From Tiliqua scincoides (taxonomy: Eukaryota; Chordata; Lepidosauria; Squamata; Scincidae): a DNA stretch of 64,000 nucleotides. A program made the position numbers and the translations under genes. Where the stretch lies: assembly GCF_035046505.1 (NCBI RefSeq), contig NC_089821.1, positions 310,365,368-310,429,367 of the forward strand, in the 5' to 3' direction. Positions within the stretch are counted from its first letter, which is position 1, and each line of letters opens with the position of its first letter. The notes below the pieces were generated by a model, which was not told where the DNA came from, made no database searches, and worked only from the letters and a program-made list of their open reading frames with translations. Positions 21,215-31,386 of this stretch are shown here, in pieces.

Positions 21215-22018
21215 ATGGAGGCGGAGGCGGGCGCGTACCGGTGCGGCGGCAGCCGGAGCCTGGAGGGCGGCGGGTCGGCGCTGCCGGGCGCGCTGCTGTT
21301 CGCGGCGGGGCTGGCGGGCAACGTGCTGGCGCTGGGCGTGCTGCGGCGGCACCGGCGGCGCGAGGGGCGGCGCGGCGCGTCGGCCTTCTACCTGCTGGCC
21401 AGCGCGCTGGCCGCCACCGACCTGCTGGGCAAGTGCCTGCTGAGCCCGATGGTGCTGGCCGCCTACGCGCGCAACCGCAGCCTCAGCGCGCTCTGGCCGG
21501 CGGAGGGCGCGCCGTCGGGGGGCGGCCCGCGGCTGGAGCCGGGGCGGCTGTGCCAGCTCTTCGCCTTCCTGATGGGCTTCTTCGGCCTGGCGCCCACCGC
21601 GCTGCTGCTGGCCATGGCGCTGCAGAGCTGCCTGGCGCTGGGCCACCCCTACTGCTACCAGCGCCACGCCAGCCGCCGCCGCGCCGCGCTCGGCGCCGCC
21701 GCCGCCGCCGCCAGCTGCGCCGCGCTCTGCGCCCTGCCGCTGCTGGGCTTCGGCGCCACCGCGCAGTACTGCCCGGGCAGCTGGTGCTTCATGCGCATGG
21801 CCGGCGCCCGCGCGCGCCCCTACTCGCTGCTCTACGCCAGCCTGCTGGGCGCGCTGGTGCTGGCCGTCTGCCTCTGCCACCTGCGCGCCATGCGCAGCCT
21901 CTGCGCCCTCGCGCGCCGCCGCCCCGGCCCCGGCGCCGGCCCCGTCGAGGAGCTCGGCCAGCTGCTGCTGCTCGGCCTCATGACCGTCCTCTTCGCCGTC
22001 TGCTCGCTGCCCCTCATC
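21215..22018 (+). CDS. PTGDR: PTGDR coding exon 1: prostaglandin D2 receptor (DP1), TM1 to TM6
   Basis: DP1 is a plasma-membrane, Gs-coupled receptor for prostaglandin D2 that raises cAMP. This exon encodes residues 1-268. The ATG at 21215 has purine at -3 and G at +4, and the N-terminus has YRC as in mammalian DP1; an in-frame extension upstream has no ATG. Visible marks are GNVLAL in TM1 (35-40), LLGKCLLSPMVLAAYARNRS (70-89) in TM2/ECL1 close to the human DP1 text, ECL2 QYCPGSWCF (184-192) with its disulfide cysteine, and GLMTVLFAVCSLPLI in TM6. The TM3 end, ECW in human DP1, reads QSC (137-139), so the acidic residue is absent. One sequon remains (Asn87). Almost every third codon position is G or C, and Ala and Arg are enriched. 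It ends at ATC before GTGAGT, phase 0, the intron position known for prostanoid receptors. PTGER2 lies downstream on the same strand. Confidence 0.95.
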
Positions 22019-22101
22019 GTGAGTGCCGCGCCGGGGGGGGGGGCTGCCGCGCCGCGCGCCCGGCTGGGGGCCGTCGAGCTCCGGGCGCTCGCCTGCGCGG
22101 G

Positions 22102-22275
22102 ACCTGCCTCGCCGCTTCTCAGGGACGTGCGGTGGGCGGGAGTCCTTCGGAAAGCGCCGCTGCCGCGCCAGGCGCAGGCACGGAGGCAGGCAAGCGCGGG
22201 GCTTGTGAGTGCTCCGCACTTTTCCTCCCCACCGAAAAGCAGGGTGGATGGGTGGGGAGGCAGCCCTTAGAAAAG
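22102..22275. repeat. GC-rich hAT-like repeat after PTGDR exon 1
   Basis: CAGGGACGTGCGGTGGG at 22102 and AGTCCTTCGGAAAGCGCC match pieces flanking PTGER2 exon 1 (51316, 51398, 52540-52610). Another start, CAGGGACATGCGGTGG, lies at 22373. Only left ends are seen, so the family is inferred from the CAGGG terminus. Confidence 0.5.
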
Positions 22276-22387
22276 CACCACCACCACGTGAGGCACAGGC
22301 TTCCACTCTTGTGGCTGCTATTTGGCCTGGGCCATTGAGACCCAGTTTCTCTTTTTAGTGCTTCTAGTGTGCAGGGACATGCGGTGG

Positions 22388-22925
22388 TGTAGTAGTAGCA
22401 GTAGCAGTAGCAACTTTATTGTCTTTGTGCTACAGCACTCCAAAATTTATTCACCTTTGAGATACAAGTATAAATATATACAACAGTTCCAACAGTCACA
22501 CTCTACACACTTACCCACACATTCTATACAACATAATATAAAAACAGTATAACAGACCATAATGCCCAGGAGCCTGGTAACAACTAGATCACCTTATTCA
22601 ACGTAATTATGGCTGTGGGATAGAAACTGTTCAGGAGTCGTGTGGTGCTGCTCTAATAGTTCTGCATCATCCACCTGAAGGCAACAGTTCAAAGAACTTA
22701 TGAGCCGGATGGAAGGGGTCTCTCAGAATACGATGTGACTTCTGCAGACAGCGAGATGTATAGATGTCCTCCAGAGCTGGTAGATGAAGGCTGATGATGT
22801 GTTGCGCGATCTTAATAATTCTCTGCAGAGCTTTTTTGTCCCCTGCAGAGCAATTTCCGTACCACACCAAGATATCATAGGTTAGGACACTCTCAATGGT
22901 GCAACGATATTAAGACACAAGCAGC
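22388..22925 (-). mobile_element. LINE 3' fragment of the Rex1/L2 type
   Basis: On the minus strand it encodes VWYGNCSAGDKKALQRIIK, LPALEDIYTSRCLQKSHRI and HPAHKFFELLPSG, a typical C-terminus of jockey-superfamily LINEs with a SGRRYR-like end. The tail is AGT/AGC-repeat rich. It interrupts the GC-rich hAT-like repeat that starts at 22373. Confidence 0.75.
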
Positions 22926-22954
22926 TGCTGTGAGACAAGTGAGGCAGGTGAGGC

Positions 22955-23587
22955 CAGCGGTGTAGCTAATGATTGTGTAGCCCAGTGCCAAGCTCAAAAT
23001 GTTGCCCCATAAGTGATGTCACAACCGGAAGTGACATCACACCCAGGCTTTTTAAAAAGTGAAAATTGGGAGGAACCCACCTTCTCCCCCCAGCAGCTCA
23101 CCACCCACTTGCTCTGTTGCCTCCCCTCAGTCAGTGGCATAACTAAGGCATCTATCTACAACCTGGGGTCCAAGAACATTTTGTAGCCCCCCCCCCGCAT
23201 GACAAAATCAAATTTAATTAAGTAAATAAATAAGTTATTGGTTCCATGCTGTATCATAATAACATCTCATTGGCACTCAGAACAATCAGTCTCATAGGTC
23301 AGTTTGGAGTTAAGCAAATCCACTTTTTGTTCCATAAGGCAGTTGTGTTTTCATTTTCTGGTTAATTGGCCATAACTTTTGATTGAATACAAATATTCCA
23401 ATGCAGTTTGTTTCATTGCATTCTGCATTCAATTCCCTTTCCAATGATATATAACATGATGGAATTATTGATACATACCACGATTTTCACAATTTTGGTC
23501 ATTAGTGTCAAGCTCAGCTTGTTTGCTCCCTAAAGCTTGATGCGCGGTGCAACTGCTATCCCCTGCACCCCCTTAGCTATGCCGCTG
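22955..23587. mobile_element. hAT element, 633 bp, perfect target duplication
   Basis: The ends are CAGCGGTGTAGCTAA and the inverse of CAGCGGCATAGCTAAGG. GGTGAGGC is duplicated exactly at 22947-22954 and 23588-23595. The flanking text (GGTGAGGC followed by AGTGCCTCCCC) is the GC-rich repeat, so it is nested. An internal CAGTGGCATAACTAAGG at 23132 suggests a composite. Confidence 0.88.
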
Positions 23588-23700
23588 GGTGAGGCAGTGC
23601 CTCCCCACCAGAGTCCTATGTGAACCTGTGTGTTCCAAACACATGGGTTGCTTAGGCACGCTTTTCAAAGCACTCCAGTGGGAATGCTCTGCCTCACCCT

Positions 23701-24510
23701 GGTGTGCTCCCTGGGGCATTTGGTGGGCCACTGTGAGATACAGGAAGCTGGACTAGATGGGCCTATGGCCTGATCCAGTGGGGCTGTTCTTATGTTCTTA
23801 ACTACAATTCCCAGGAAGCCTTGCAGGTCTCTTGTTACCTGGTGTGCTCCCTGGGGCATTTGGTGGGCCGCTGTGAGATACAGGAAGCTGGACTAGATGG
23901 GCCTATGGCCTGATCCAGTGGGGCTGTTCTTATGTACTTAACTACAATTCCCAGGAAGCCTTGCAGGTCTCTTGTTATCTGGTGTGCTCCCTGGGGCATT
24001 TGGTGGGCCGCTGTGAGATGCAGGAAGCTGGACTAGATGGGCCTATGGCCTGATCCAGTGGGGCTGTTCTTATGTTCTTAACTACAATTCCCAGGAAGCC
24101 TTGCAGGTCTCTTGTTGTCTGGTGTGCTCCCTGGGGCATTTGGTGGGCCGCTGTGAGATACAGGAAGCTGGACTAGATGGGCCTATGGCTTGATCCAGTG
24201 GGGCTGTTCTTATGTACTTAACTACAATTCCCAGGAAGCCTTGCAGGTCTCTTGTTATCTGGTGTGCTCCCTGGGGCATTTGGTGGGCCGCTGTGAGATG
24301 CAGGAAGCTGGACTAGATGGGCCTATGGCCTGATCCAGTGGGGCTGTTCTTATGTTCTTAACTACAATTCCCAGGAAGCCTTGCAGGTCTCTTGTTGTCT
24401 GGTGTGCTCCCTGGGGCATTTGGTGGGCCGCTGTGAGATACAGGAAGCTGGACTAGATGGGCCTATGGCTTGATCCAGTGGGGCTGTTCTTATGTTGTTA
24501 TGTTCTTATG
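23701..24510 (+). repeat. 140-bp tandem array made of CR1 3' ends (six units)
   Basis: GGTGTGCTCC recurs at 23701, 23841, 23981, 24121, 24261 and 24401, an exact 140-bp period. Each unit is the last ~100 bp of CR1 (to TTCTTATG) plus a linker, ACTACAATTCCCAGGAAG then CCTTGCAGGTCTCTTGTT. Diagnostic bases alternate: units 3 and 5 share GAGATGCAGG, units 4 and 6 share ATGGCTTGATCC. The later part is therefore a 280-bp higher-order repeat. Two-unit versions occur at 28905/29045 and 36412/36552. Confidence 0.93.
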
Positions 24511-24812
24511 TACCTGCCTCCCCATGCAGCACACATCCCTGTTAAACAGCCAAATTTGTCCTGCTGTTTCCCATGCACCTCAACTCACCTTTTCTTGTGG
24601 TGCTGGACCAGCCAATCCTTTGCGAAGTGGTCTGGTGGTGGTCCAGGTCTCACAAGTTTCTCATCTCACGCACCTTCAATGGGTTCAGCTTCCTTGAAAA
24701 CCAAACAGCTTGTCAGATGTGACAGAAAACAGACGAGATAAGATGACGGATGGCACGGGGTGGTAAGCGGTAGAGACAGAAGGAGAGCCCCACAGGCAGG
24801 CACCCTTCTGGG
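24511..24812. other. Unassigned sequence
   Basis: Nothing recognisable is seen between the satellite and the SINE. Confidence 0.4.
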
Positions 24813-25146
24813 ATAATAATAATAATACAGGTATTTATATACCGCCTTTCTTGGTCTTTATTCAAGACTTTATTCAAGGTGGTTTACATAGGCAGGCTAA
24901 TTTAAATCCCCGTAGGGATTTTTACAATTGAAAGAAGGCTCTGTCTTTCAAGAGCCACAACAATTCAGATGTTTCATTCTGATCTGTCCTCCATCCTCCC
25001 ACGCTCAGAGCAGATGGAATAGCTGGGCTTCAGCTTCTCAGCTGCTTCAAGGTCGCACCGTGCTGGTGGCCTCAAACTGGTGACCTTGTGGATGTTATCT
25101 TCAGGCAAATGGAGGCTCTACCCTCTAGACCAGACCTCCTGCCCGT
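24813..25146 (-). mobile_element. tRNA-derived SINE, second copy
   Basis: It matches 8309-8717 in reverse: A-box-like GGTCTAGAGGGTAGAGCC, B-box-like GGTCACCAGTTTGAGGCC, L2-like end and a short ATT tail at 24816. It is about 330 bp and near full length. Confidence 0.8.
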
Positions 25147-25384
25147 CTCCAGGGTCAGAGACGGTCTCCAGTGTCAATGGCAGGTGCTGCCAGTGTTGCC
25201 ACCCCTCCTCTTTTCCTGTTTCACTCACATGCTGGAGTGGTGAAGAAAAGCGGCAAGGAAAGTGTGTGTCTGGTCTCAGAGGGGCCTCTTGACTGGACTT
25301 TTCCCTTCAGTTCTTGTGGATACAGTTGGATTTCAGCATTTTAGAGAACTGGGCAGGCATTTAAAGCAGCCCCTTGCAGTTAAA

Positions 25385-25765
25385 AGAGCTTGGGATGTTT
25401 AGCCTGGAGAAGTCTCAGGGGAGATAAGATGGCTGCCTTCAAGTACCTGAAGGGAAATCACATGGGAGGGTTGTTTTTGGTGGCTCCTGAGGGCAGGACT
25501 GAATCCAGTGGCTTGAAAATAAGGGAAGTAGATCTAGGCTGGACCTGAGGAAGACTCTCCTAACTGGAATGGCTGTCTGGCCCTGGAATGGTCAACATGC
25601 CGTTGTGGGCTCTTCTTCATTGAAGAGTTTTGGGCAGAGGCTAGACAGTCTTCTCTTAGGGATGCTGTAGCAGTTGCCTGCACTGAGCAAGCGGTTGGAC
25701 TAGATGACCTTTGTCAGATGACCACTGTTAACCTCTGTCAACCCTAATTATATGATTCTATGACT
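25385..25765 (+). mobile_element. CR1 LINE 3' fragment, second CR1 subfamily
   Basis: It has decayed LGMFSLEK-type coding and TTGGACTAGATGACC, and it ends with ATGATTCTATGAC. ATTCTATG is the classic CR1 terminal repeat of birds and other sauropsids. This subfamily differs from the TTCTTATG-ending copies. Confidence 0.8.
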
Positions 25766-25862
25766 TTAAAAAAAGGGGGACTTCTCAATGAGAACTTTTC
25801 AGTGAGAATGACTAGTCAAAAAGAAGCTGAAAGGGAAAGTTGAGGGAGTTGACTAGTGCATG

Positions 25863-26790
25863 GATAAGAACATAAGCAGAGCCCCACTGGATCAGGCCAA
25901 AGGCACATCTAGTCTAGCTTCCTGCATCTCTCAGTGGCCCACCAGATGCCTGTATTGGAATCGCAGAAGATCTGTCAAGGCGGTAGATGTGGTGTCAGCA
26001 GTGGCCCCTTTAAGGGTAAGGTCTGGGCATCCAGCAGAGTGTGCTGCACAGCTGCAGCCACTTGAAGGCAATAGGGCCCTCAGGGATATAAGGAGCACCT
26101 GAGGCAGGAAGGGGGTGTGGGTTGTAGAAGGAGTGAAGGTTAGAGAGGAGGCTGACTGGGTAGATTGAATTGGGAATCTGACTGTGGACTGTGACTTGGC
26201 TACCCTGACTGATTTGACTGACCTACCTGGAATCTGACCTTGGACTGTGACTTGGCAACTCTAACTGATTGGACTGACTTACTTGGAATCTGTGTAACAG
26301 ACAGACGTGGCAAGGTACTGGACTCTGACTTTTGCTTGCTGCACTTTAACAAGGGAAACTAATCAGCCTTAAGTGGGCACGAGGCCCAGTGGATTGGGAT
26401 TTGGCAGAACAATGCCTCAGAGAACATGCAAGAACTGCAGCCTGGTGCCCTCCCTTGCAAACCTGCAGCCCGATGCCCTGAGTTAGCCTACTTCTAAAAT
26501 CAGAAAGTTGTGTACATCCATATGGCTTGTAATCTGTGATGGATTTTCCTTCTAGAAATCTGACCAGTCCCCTTTTAAAGACACCTAGGCCAGATGCCAT
26601 CACTACATCCTGTGACAAGGAGTTCCACAGACTATTTACATGCTGGGTAAAGCAGTTTTTTCTTAGTCTGTTCTCTCTGGACACTCAATTTTAGTGGATG
26701 TCCCCTGGTTCTGGTGCTGTGTGAGAGGGAAAAGAACATTCCTCTATCCACTCTATCCATCGCCTGCTGAAGTTGTTTAAACCACATTTA
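25863..26790 (-). mobile_element. CR1 LINE 3' fragment split by a solo LTR
   Basis: The terminal part is 25863-25950 and the continuation is 26412 to about 26790 (TTCTAGAAATCTGACCAG, GGAGTTCCACAG). The insertion at 25951-26411 explains the gap. Confidence 0.8.
25951..26411 (+). mobile_element. Solo LTR fossil, 461 bp
   Basis: The element begins TG and ends CA. It is flanked by the 5-bp duplication ATGCC (25946-25950 and 26412-26416) and sits inside CR1. A TATA-like GATATAAGG lies inside. No internal coding region remains. The 5-bp duplication fits Ty3/Gypsy or some endogenous retroviruses. It is clearly younger than its CR1 host. Confidence 0.75.
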
Positions 26791-28085
26791 CAGAAATGCA
26801 GCTGGAATGCTTACCACTAAGTAGGAAAGGCATCCCCTCCAGTCCAGGAGGATGCTAGCGTGGTTCATGTGTGGAGTCAAGGAAAATTTCCTTCAGAAAA
26901 CAGAAGTCTTGCCCAAATGAAGAGAACAGAAAGAAACACAAACTTTGGCAAAGTAGTAAGGGATGTAGAAGAAGAGTTGTAGATGGAGAGTTAGGAGGGA
27001 CAAAAGAAAATATTTCTTTACTCAGTGTGTAGTTGGTCTGTGGAGCTCCTTGCCACAGGATATGGTGATGACATCGAGCCTAGACGCCTTTAAAAGGGGA
27101 TTGGACAAATTTCTGGAGGAAAAATCCATTACGAGTTACAAGCCATGACAGGTATGTGCAACCTCCTGATTTTAGAAATGGGTTACGTCAGAATACCAGA
27201 TGCAAGGGAGGACACCAGGGTGCAAGTCTCTTGTTGTCTTGCATCTCGTGTTGTTGAGATACAAGAAGCTGGACTAGATGGGCCTATGGCCTGATCCAGC
27301 GCGGCTGTTCTTATGTTCTTAAGAAAGAAAAAAGGATAGTAGGTGTGTATGGCTAAAAACAGAATGGCAAATAATAGAACACTTATTTAAGTACATCAAA
27401 AGCAGGAAAACTGCCAGGGAGGCAGTTGAACTGTTGGATGATGAGTGAATAAAAGGAATGTTTGAAGAAGATGTGGAGATTGCAGAGAAGCTGAATGAAT
27501 TATTTGCATCTGTCTTCACTATGGAAGTTGTAGGCAGATTCCCATGTCTGGACTGTTCCTTCTCAGGGAAGGAATCAGAGGTATTGAGTCCAACAGACGT
27601 GGCAAGGGATAAAGCTCCAGAGCATATTAACAATTTTATTTACAATTTAGTAATTAATGAATCAAAGTGCCCAGGTGGCATCCACCCAAGAGTCCCTGTT
27701 ATATTTAACTTCAAATTGCTGATCTTCTAACAAAAATAGCATCAAACCAGCCTCCATTCCAGAGGACTGGAAGGTATCCAATGTAACACATTTATTTAGA
27801 AAGAGACCCAGGGGGACCTGAGAAATTATAGGCCAATCAGTTTAAAGTCTGTTCCAGGTAAACTGACCTAACCATAATTAAAGATAAAATATGGAAGCAT
27901 AAGCCTTGCTGAAGAAGAATCAGCCTGGTTTCTGCAGAGGTAACTCCTTCCTCACTGACATTCTAGAGTTCTTTGAAAGTGTCAACAGACATGTGGCTAG
28001 AGGTGATCTTGCAGACACTATATACTTGCCCTTTCAAGAAGCTTTTCATGAAGTCTATTCACAAAGGCTCTTGAGTAAGTTTAGT
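26780..28085 (+). mobile_element. Old CR1 ORF2 remnant, split by a younger CR1
   Basis: Decayed coding for the linker and RT regions is recognisable (EEDVEIAEKLNELFASVFT at about 27470, GGIHPRVP, NYRPISL-like, FCRGNSFLTDILEFFESVNR at about 27930). Many stops and shifts show age. 26984-27320 is a later insertion. Confidence 0.8.
26984..27320 (+). mobile_element. Younger CR1 3' fragment nested in old CR1
   Basis: It runs from the RTDKRKYFFTQ-type region to TTCTTATGTTCTTA. The old CR1 resumes after it. Confidence 0.85.
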
Positions 28086-28152
28086 GCCATGCACTGGCAT
28101 TCCTGGGGGGGACGGGGACGCTAAGTATTACAGCCTCCCTAACATCAGTTTA

Positions 28153-28626
28153 AAGGGGACATGATTGAGACATACAAAATTATGCAGGGGACGGACAGAG
28201 TAGATAGAGAGATGCTCCTTACACTCTCACATAACACCAGAATCAGGGGACATCCACTAAAAATGAGTGTTGGGAGAGTTAGAACAGACAAAAGAAAATA
28301 TTTCTTTATTCAGCGTGTGGTCGGTCTGTGGAAATCCTTGCCACAGGATGTGGTGATGGCATCTGGCCTGGATGCCTTTAAAAGAGGATTGGACAAGTTT
28401 CTGGAGGAAAAATCCATTATAGGTTACAAGCCATGATGTGTATGTGCAACCTCCTGATTTTAGAAATGGGCTGTGTGAGAATGCCAGATTCAAGGGAGGG
28501 CACCAGGATGAGGTCTCTTGTTGTCTTGTGTGCTCCCTGGGGCATTTGGTGGACCGCTGTGAGATACAGGAAGCTGGACTAGATGGACCTATGGCCTGAT
28601 TCATTGGGGCTGTTCTTATGTTCTTA
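28153..28626 (+). mobile_element. CR1 LINE 3' fragment, young
   Basis: It encodes [13 protein letters not shown] through DVVMASGLDAF and GYKP, then the 3' end with TTCTTATGTTCTTA. About 90 codons are open. A short GGCATTCCTGGGGG hAT-like piece lies just before it. Confidence 0.9.
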
Positions 28627-28796
28627 GACCCCTCCACTTTCCCTCTAAATCCTGGAATCATTGGAGATGTGTGCACAGGGGGTGCTGCCATTCTGGCTCT
28701 GTGCCCCCTTTTTCTGCCTTGTATCTTATAGGGCAGTCTTCTGCCTGGGGTGATGCCTTCCTTCTGTATCCTAGCACAACCCTAGCACATGACTTA

Positions 28797-29137
28797 TGGG
28801 TTACAAGTCATAGCAGTTATGTGCAACCTCTTGGTTTTAGAGGCAGGCTGCCTCTGATTACCAGATGCAGGGGAGGGCACCGGGACGCAGGTCTCTTGTT
28901 ATCTGGTGTGCTCCCTGGGGCATTTGGTGGGCCGCTGTGAGATACAGGAAGCTGGACTAGATGGGCCTATGGCCTGATCCAGTGGGGCTGTTCTTATGTT
29001 CTTAACTAAAATTCCCAGGAAGCCTTGCAGGTCTCTTGTTATCAGGTGTGCTCCCCGGGGCATTTGGTGGGCCGCTGTGAGATATAGGAAGCTGGACTAG
29101 ATGGGCCTTTGGCCTGATCCAGCTGGGCTCTTCTTAT
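28797..29137 (+). mobile_element. CR1 3' end with duplicated 140-bp tail
   Basis: The first part is the older subfamily (GGCAGGCTGCCTCTG). Tail units start at 28905 and 29045, 140 bp apart, joined by ACTAAAATTCCCAGGAAGCC. It uses the same linker as the satellite at 23701. Confidence 0.85.
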
Positions 29138-29256
29138 TTTAACCCTTGTTTTTGCTTTGTTTTGTCCTTTCTGTGTAATTAAAGGCTACAGTTCAATTAG
29201 CTAGTTCAAGAATAGCACCGTGTTCGTCTCAGAGATTAACACAGCAGTAGGGACGT

Positions 29257-30126
29257 TGTCCTTTCCCAATTTTCCCTATCCTGCCGACTACACCAATTTG
29301 TCCCATCCAAATATTCCAACTCCCTTCTAATGCCCACTTTTTGGCTAATTAACACCCTCCTTTTCCAAAAACAACAGCTGTGGTGTGCAAAGAAATGAAC
29401 AGAACTCCTTATCAGTTGAGCCATTAACAACTGCTACAACTGCTAAAACTGTGTTTTATTGCTACAAACACATACACTCCCTGCAAGTCCTCTTGTCCAG
29501 AGGCTTTCCCTCCCCAAAACTCCACTTAACTCAGTGGATAAAGGTCTGTAGCCTCCAGTCCAAGTCCACAGTCTCCAAAGCACAGTCCAGTCTTTCCAGT
29601 CCAGTCTTCTGCAGCAGAGTCCCTCCTCTGTGTCCTCTCCAGCAGAGTGTCTCCTCCAGCAGGGTCCTGGCAGTCCTCTCTTCTGTGTCCTCCAGCAGAG
29701 TCCTGGCGGTCCCCTTCTCCTATGTGTCTGCCCTGTAGGTCTGGGGTCAGGTTCCCTCTTGGTCAGCTTCCCTGTGTATCAGGTAACATCTTCCTCTGGG
29801 TCAGGGTAGCTCTGTCTCCTTCTGAAGCTGCCTTTTATCCTTGGATGTCTCATAATGCAAAATGCAACTCACCTGTGAGCTACCTTGCTAGTCCCTTGTT
29901 AAGTCCAAATTAGGCTCAGCTGAGCCATCTCTTCAGTCCATGTCTATTCAAAGTCCCATCAAGGTCAAATGAAGCTCAGGTGTCCATCCAGGTCTCCATT
30001 GGCCTTGATTGATTACAGCTGTGGAGCCAGACCTGCCCTTCCCAGAGCTGTCAAACAGCTGTCAAAACATGGAATCGCTGTCAACACCACATCGCCCACC
30101 TGACGATCTTCTGATCTTCCATTACA
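29257..30126 (-). mobile_element. Solo LTR fossil, 870 bp
   Basis: The limits are TG at 29257 and CA-complement at 30126, flanked by the 5-bp duplication GACGT (29252-29256 and 30127-30131). In reverse its start (TGTAATGGAAGATCAGAAG) resembles that of 25951-26411, so the two are probably related. It contains CAG-rich short repeats at about 29590-29710. No coding part remains. Confidence 0.7.
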
Positions 30127-30131
30127 GACGT

Positions 30132-30712
30132 GGAAGAGAACAACCCCCCTAGGGGGGCAGGGGCCAGGGGCGGTGGTGAGCAGTCAGAGGCAGGACTTCC
30201 AGGAGCAGAGGGGGCCCTGGCGTTTTGTGTTCAGCTGCTAGGCTTCAGTTTATGGGGTTATAAGAAACTAGGGTGACATGTCACAAAATTAGTAATAAAT
30301 TAATAAATAATATAATAATATACCATAGTCTTTCGAGACTGAAGGTTGCCAACTATACTATAATAAATAATAAATGTATTAAATAAATTAATAAATACTG
30401 TTTAATAGTGGATTGTTTGCAACCTGTCACGCCCTTAGGAATCAAAAGCTGTGAATTGATCAATTCCTGGAATAAGCCTGCCGGTAACTATGATAGATGA
30501 TGATATATTTAAGGAATTGCTTTGGTTACTTACACATGTACGCAAGCAAACAATGGAGAAAATGTTTTGCATTCCTAGGCAACAGCATCACTTTTTTAAA
30601 AGTTAGAAAGGCGCAGTTTTAAGACCTTGGTCCTGTGGGGAAGGGGAAGAATTAAATGTTTTCCGATTGAGTTAGATAACCAGGCGCCGAGGCCTCAATA
30701 CACCCTAAAATT
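30132..30712. other. Unassigned; tiny LINE tail at 30330-30353
   Basis: CTTTCGAGACTGAAGGTTGC inside A/T-rich AATAAATAAT sequence is an isolated 3' tail of the zinc-finger LINE or its SINE. The rest is unrecognised. Confidence 0.45.
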
Positions 30713-31112
30713 TTGCAGAAGAGCAGCCTCGTTGGATCAGACTAAAGGTCTGGCATCCTGTTTCCAGTTGTGGCCTGACAGCTGCTCTGGGACATGGACT
30801 GCAGCCGCCTCCTGTTCTAGGTCTCTCAGCAACCAGCATTCTGCATTGAGCTGCCTCCTCTGAGCCCGCAGACTCCATCCAGCCGTTACAGCTAGTTCTC
30901 CTCTGTGCTTATAGACAATGGAGATGTCCTCTTTGAAAGTCACCTGGCATCCTAGCTGATGTCACACCTTTTTGTGTTGGTGGATTGCTTGTACAGAAAG
31001 TGAAGAAGGGCTTCGTTCTGTTGGTCTTAAATCCACTGCCAGTACCTTGAGCCCTCCAGGTTCTGGTATTGTGGACAAAACAAACACTCTTCTCCATCAA
31101 TTGTTCTTAAAT
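30713..31112 (-). mobile_element. Old CR1-related 3' remnant
   Basis: GTTGGATCAGACTAAAGGTC and CATCCTGTTTCCAG, then TTCTGTTGGTCTTAAATCCA and GGTTCTGGTATTGTGG, follow the reverse CR1 order at low similarity. It is probably an older CR1/L3-type family. Confidence 0.6.
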
Positions 31113-31211
31113 AGCTTTTAAACTTAATTTCACCTTTGAAATTTTGTACATCGTGTTTTGCCCACGCAATGGGAGGGGGCAGAGTGTATGGGAACAAGAG
31201 CCTGCTTGTAC

Positions 31212-31386
31212 AATAGACTTACTTCTGAGTAGACATGCATAGGATTGGGCTCTGAATGATGGGGCTGCCTAAACAACTTTGTTTACTGTTAATAAACAAT
31301 TAATAACTAAAATCATATCGTTGGAATATATCACAAGGTCATCTAGTCCAACCCCTGCCTACAGCAGGAAATCCTCCTGCTTGAAG
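31212..31386. repeat. MITE half copy and small CR1 tail
   Basis: 31212-31251 is the right half of the short palindromic MITE (CATAGGATTGGGC). 31317-31386 (AAGGTCATCTAGTCCAACCC) is a reversed CR1 tail of the ATTCTATG subfamily. Confidence 0.65.

Noticed and set aside
20899-22338. Very long open frames on both strands over PTGDR exon 1 (up to 479 codons)
   Set aside because: They are shadows caused by extreme GC content, which removes stop codons. Only the frame beginning at 21215 has receptor motifs and a correct splice donor.
23132-23587. A separate hAT starting at the internal CAGTGGCATAACTAAGG
   Set aside because: Its flanks do not match, while the larger 22955-23587 element has an exact 8-bp duplication.
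23701-24510. CRISPR-like array
   Set aside because: The repeated 140-bp unit is CR1-derived with no unique spacers, and the genome is vertebrate.
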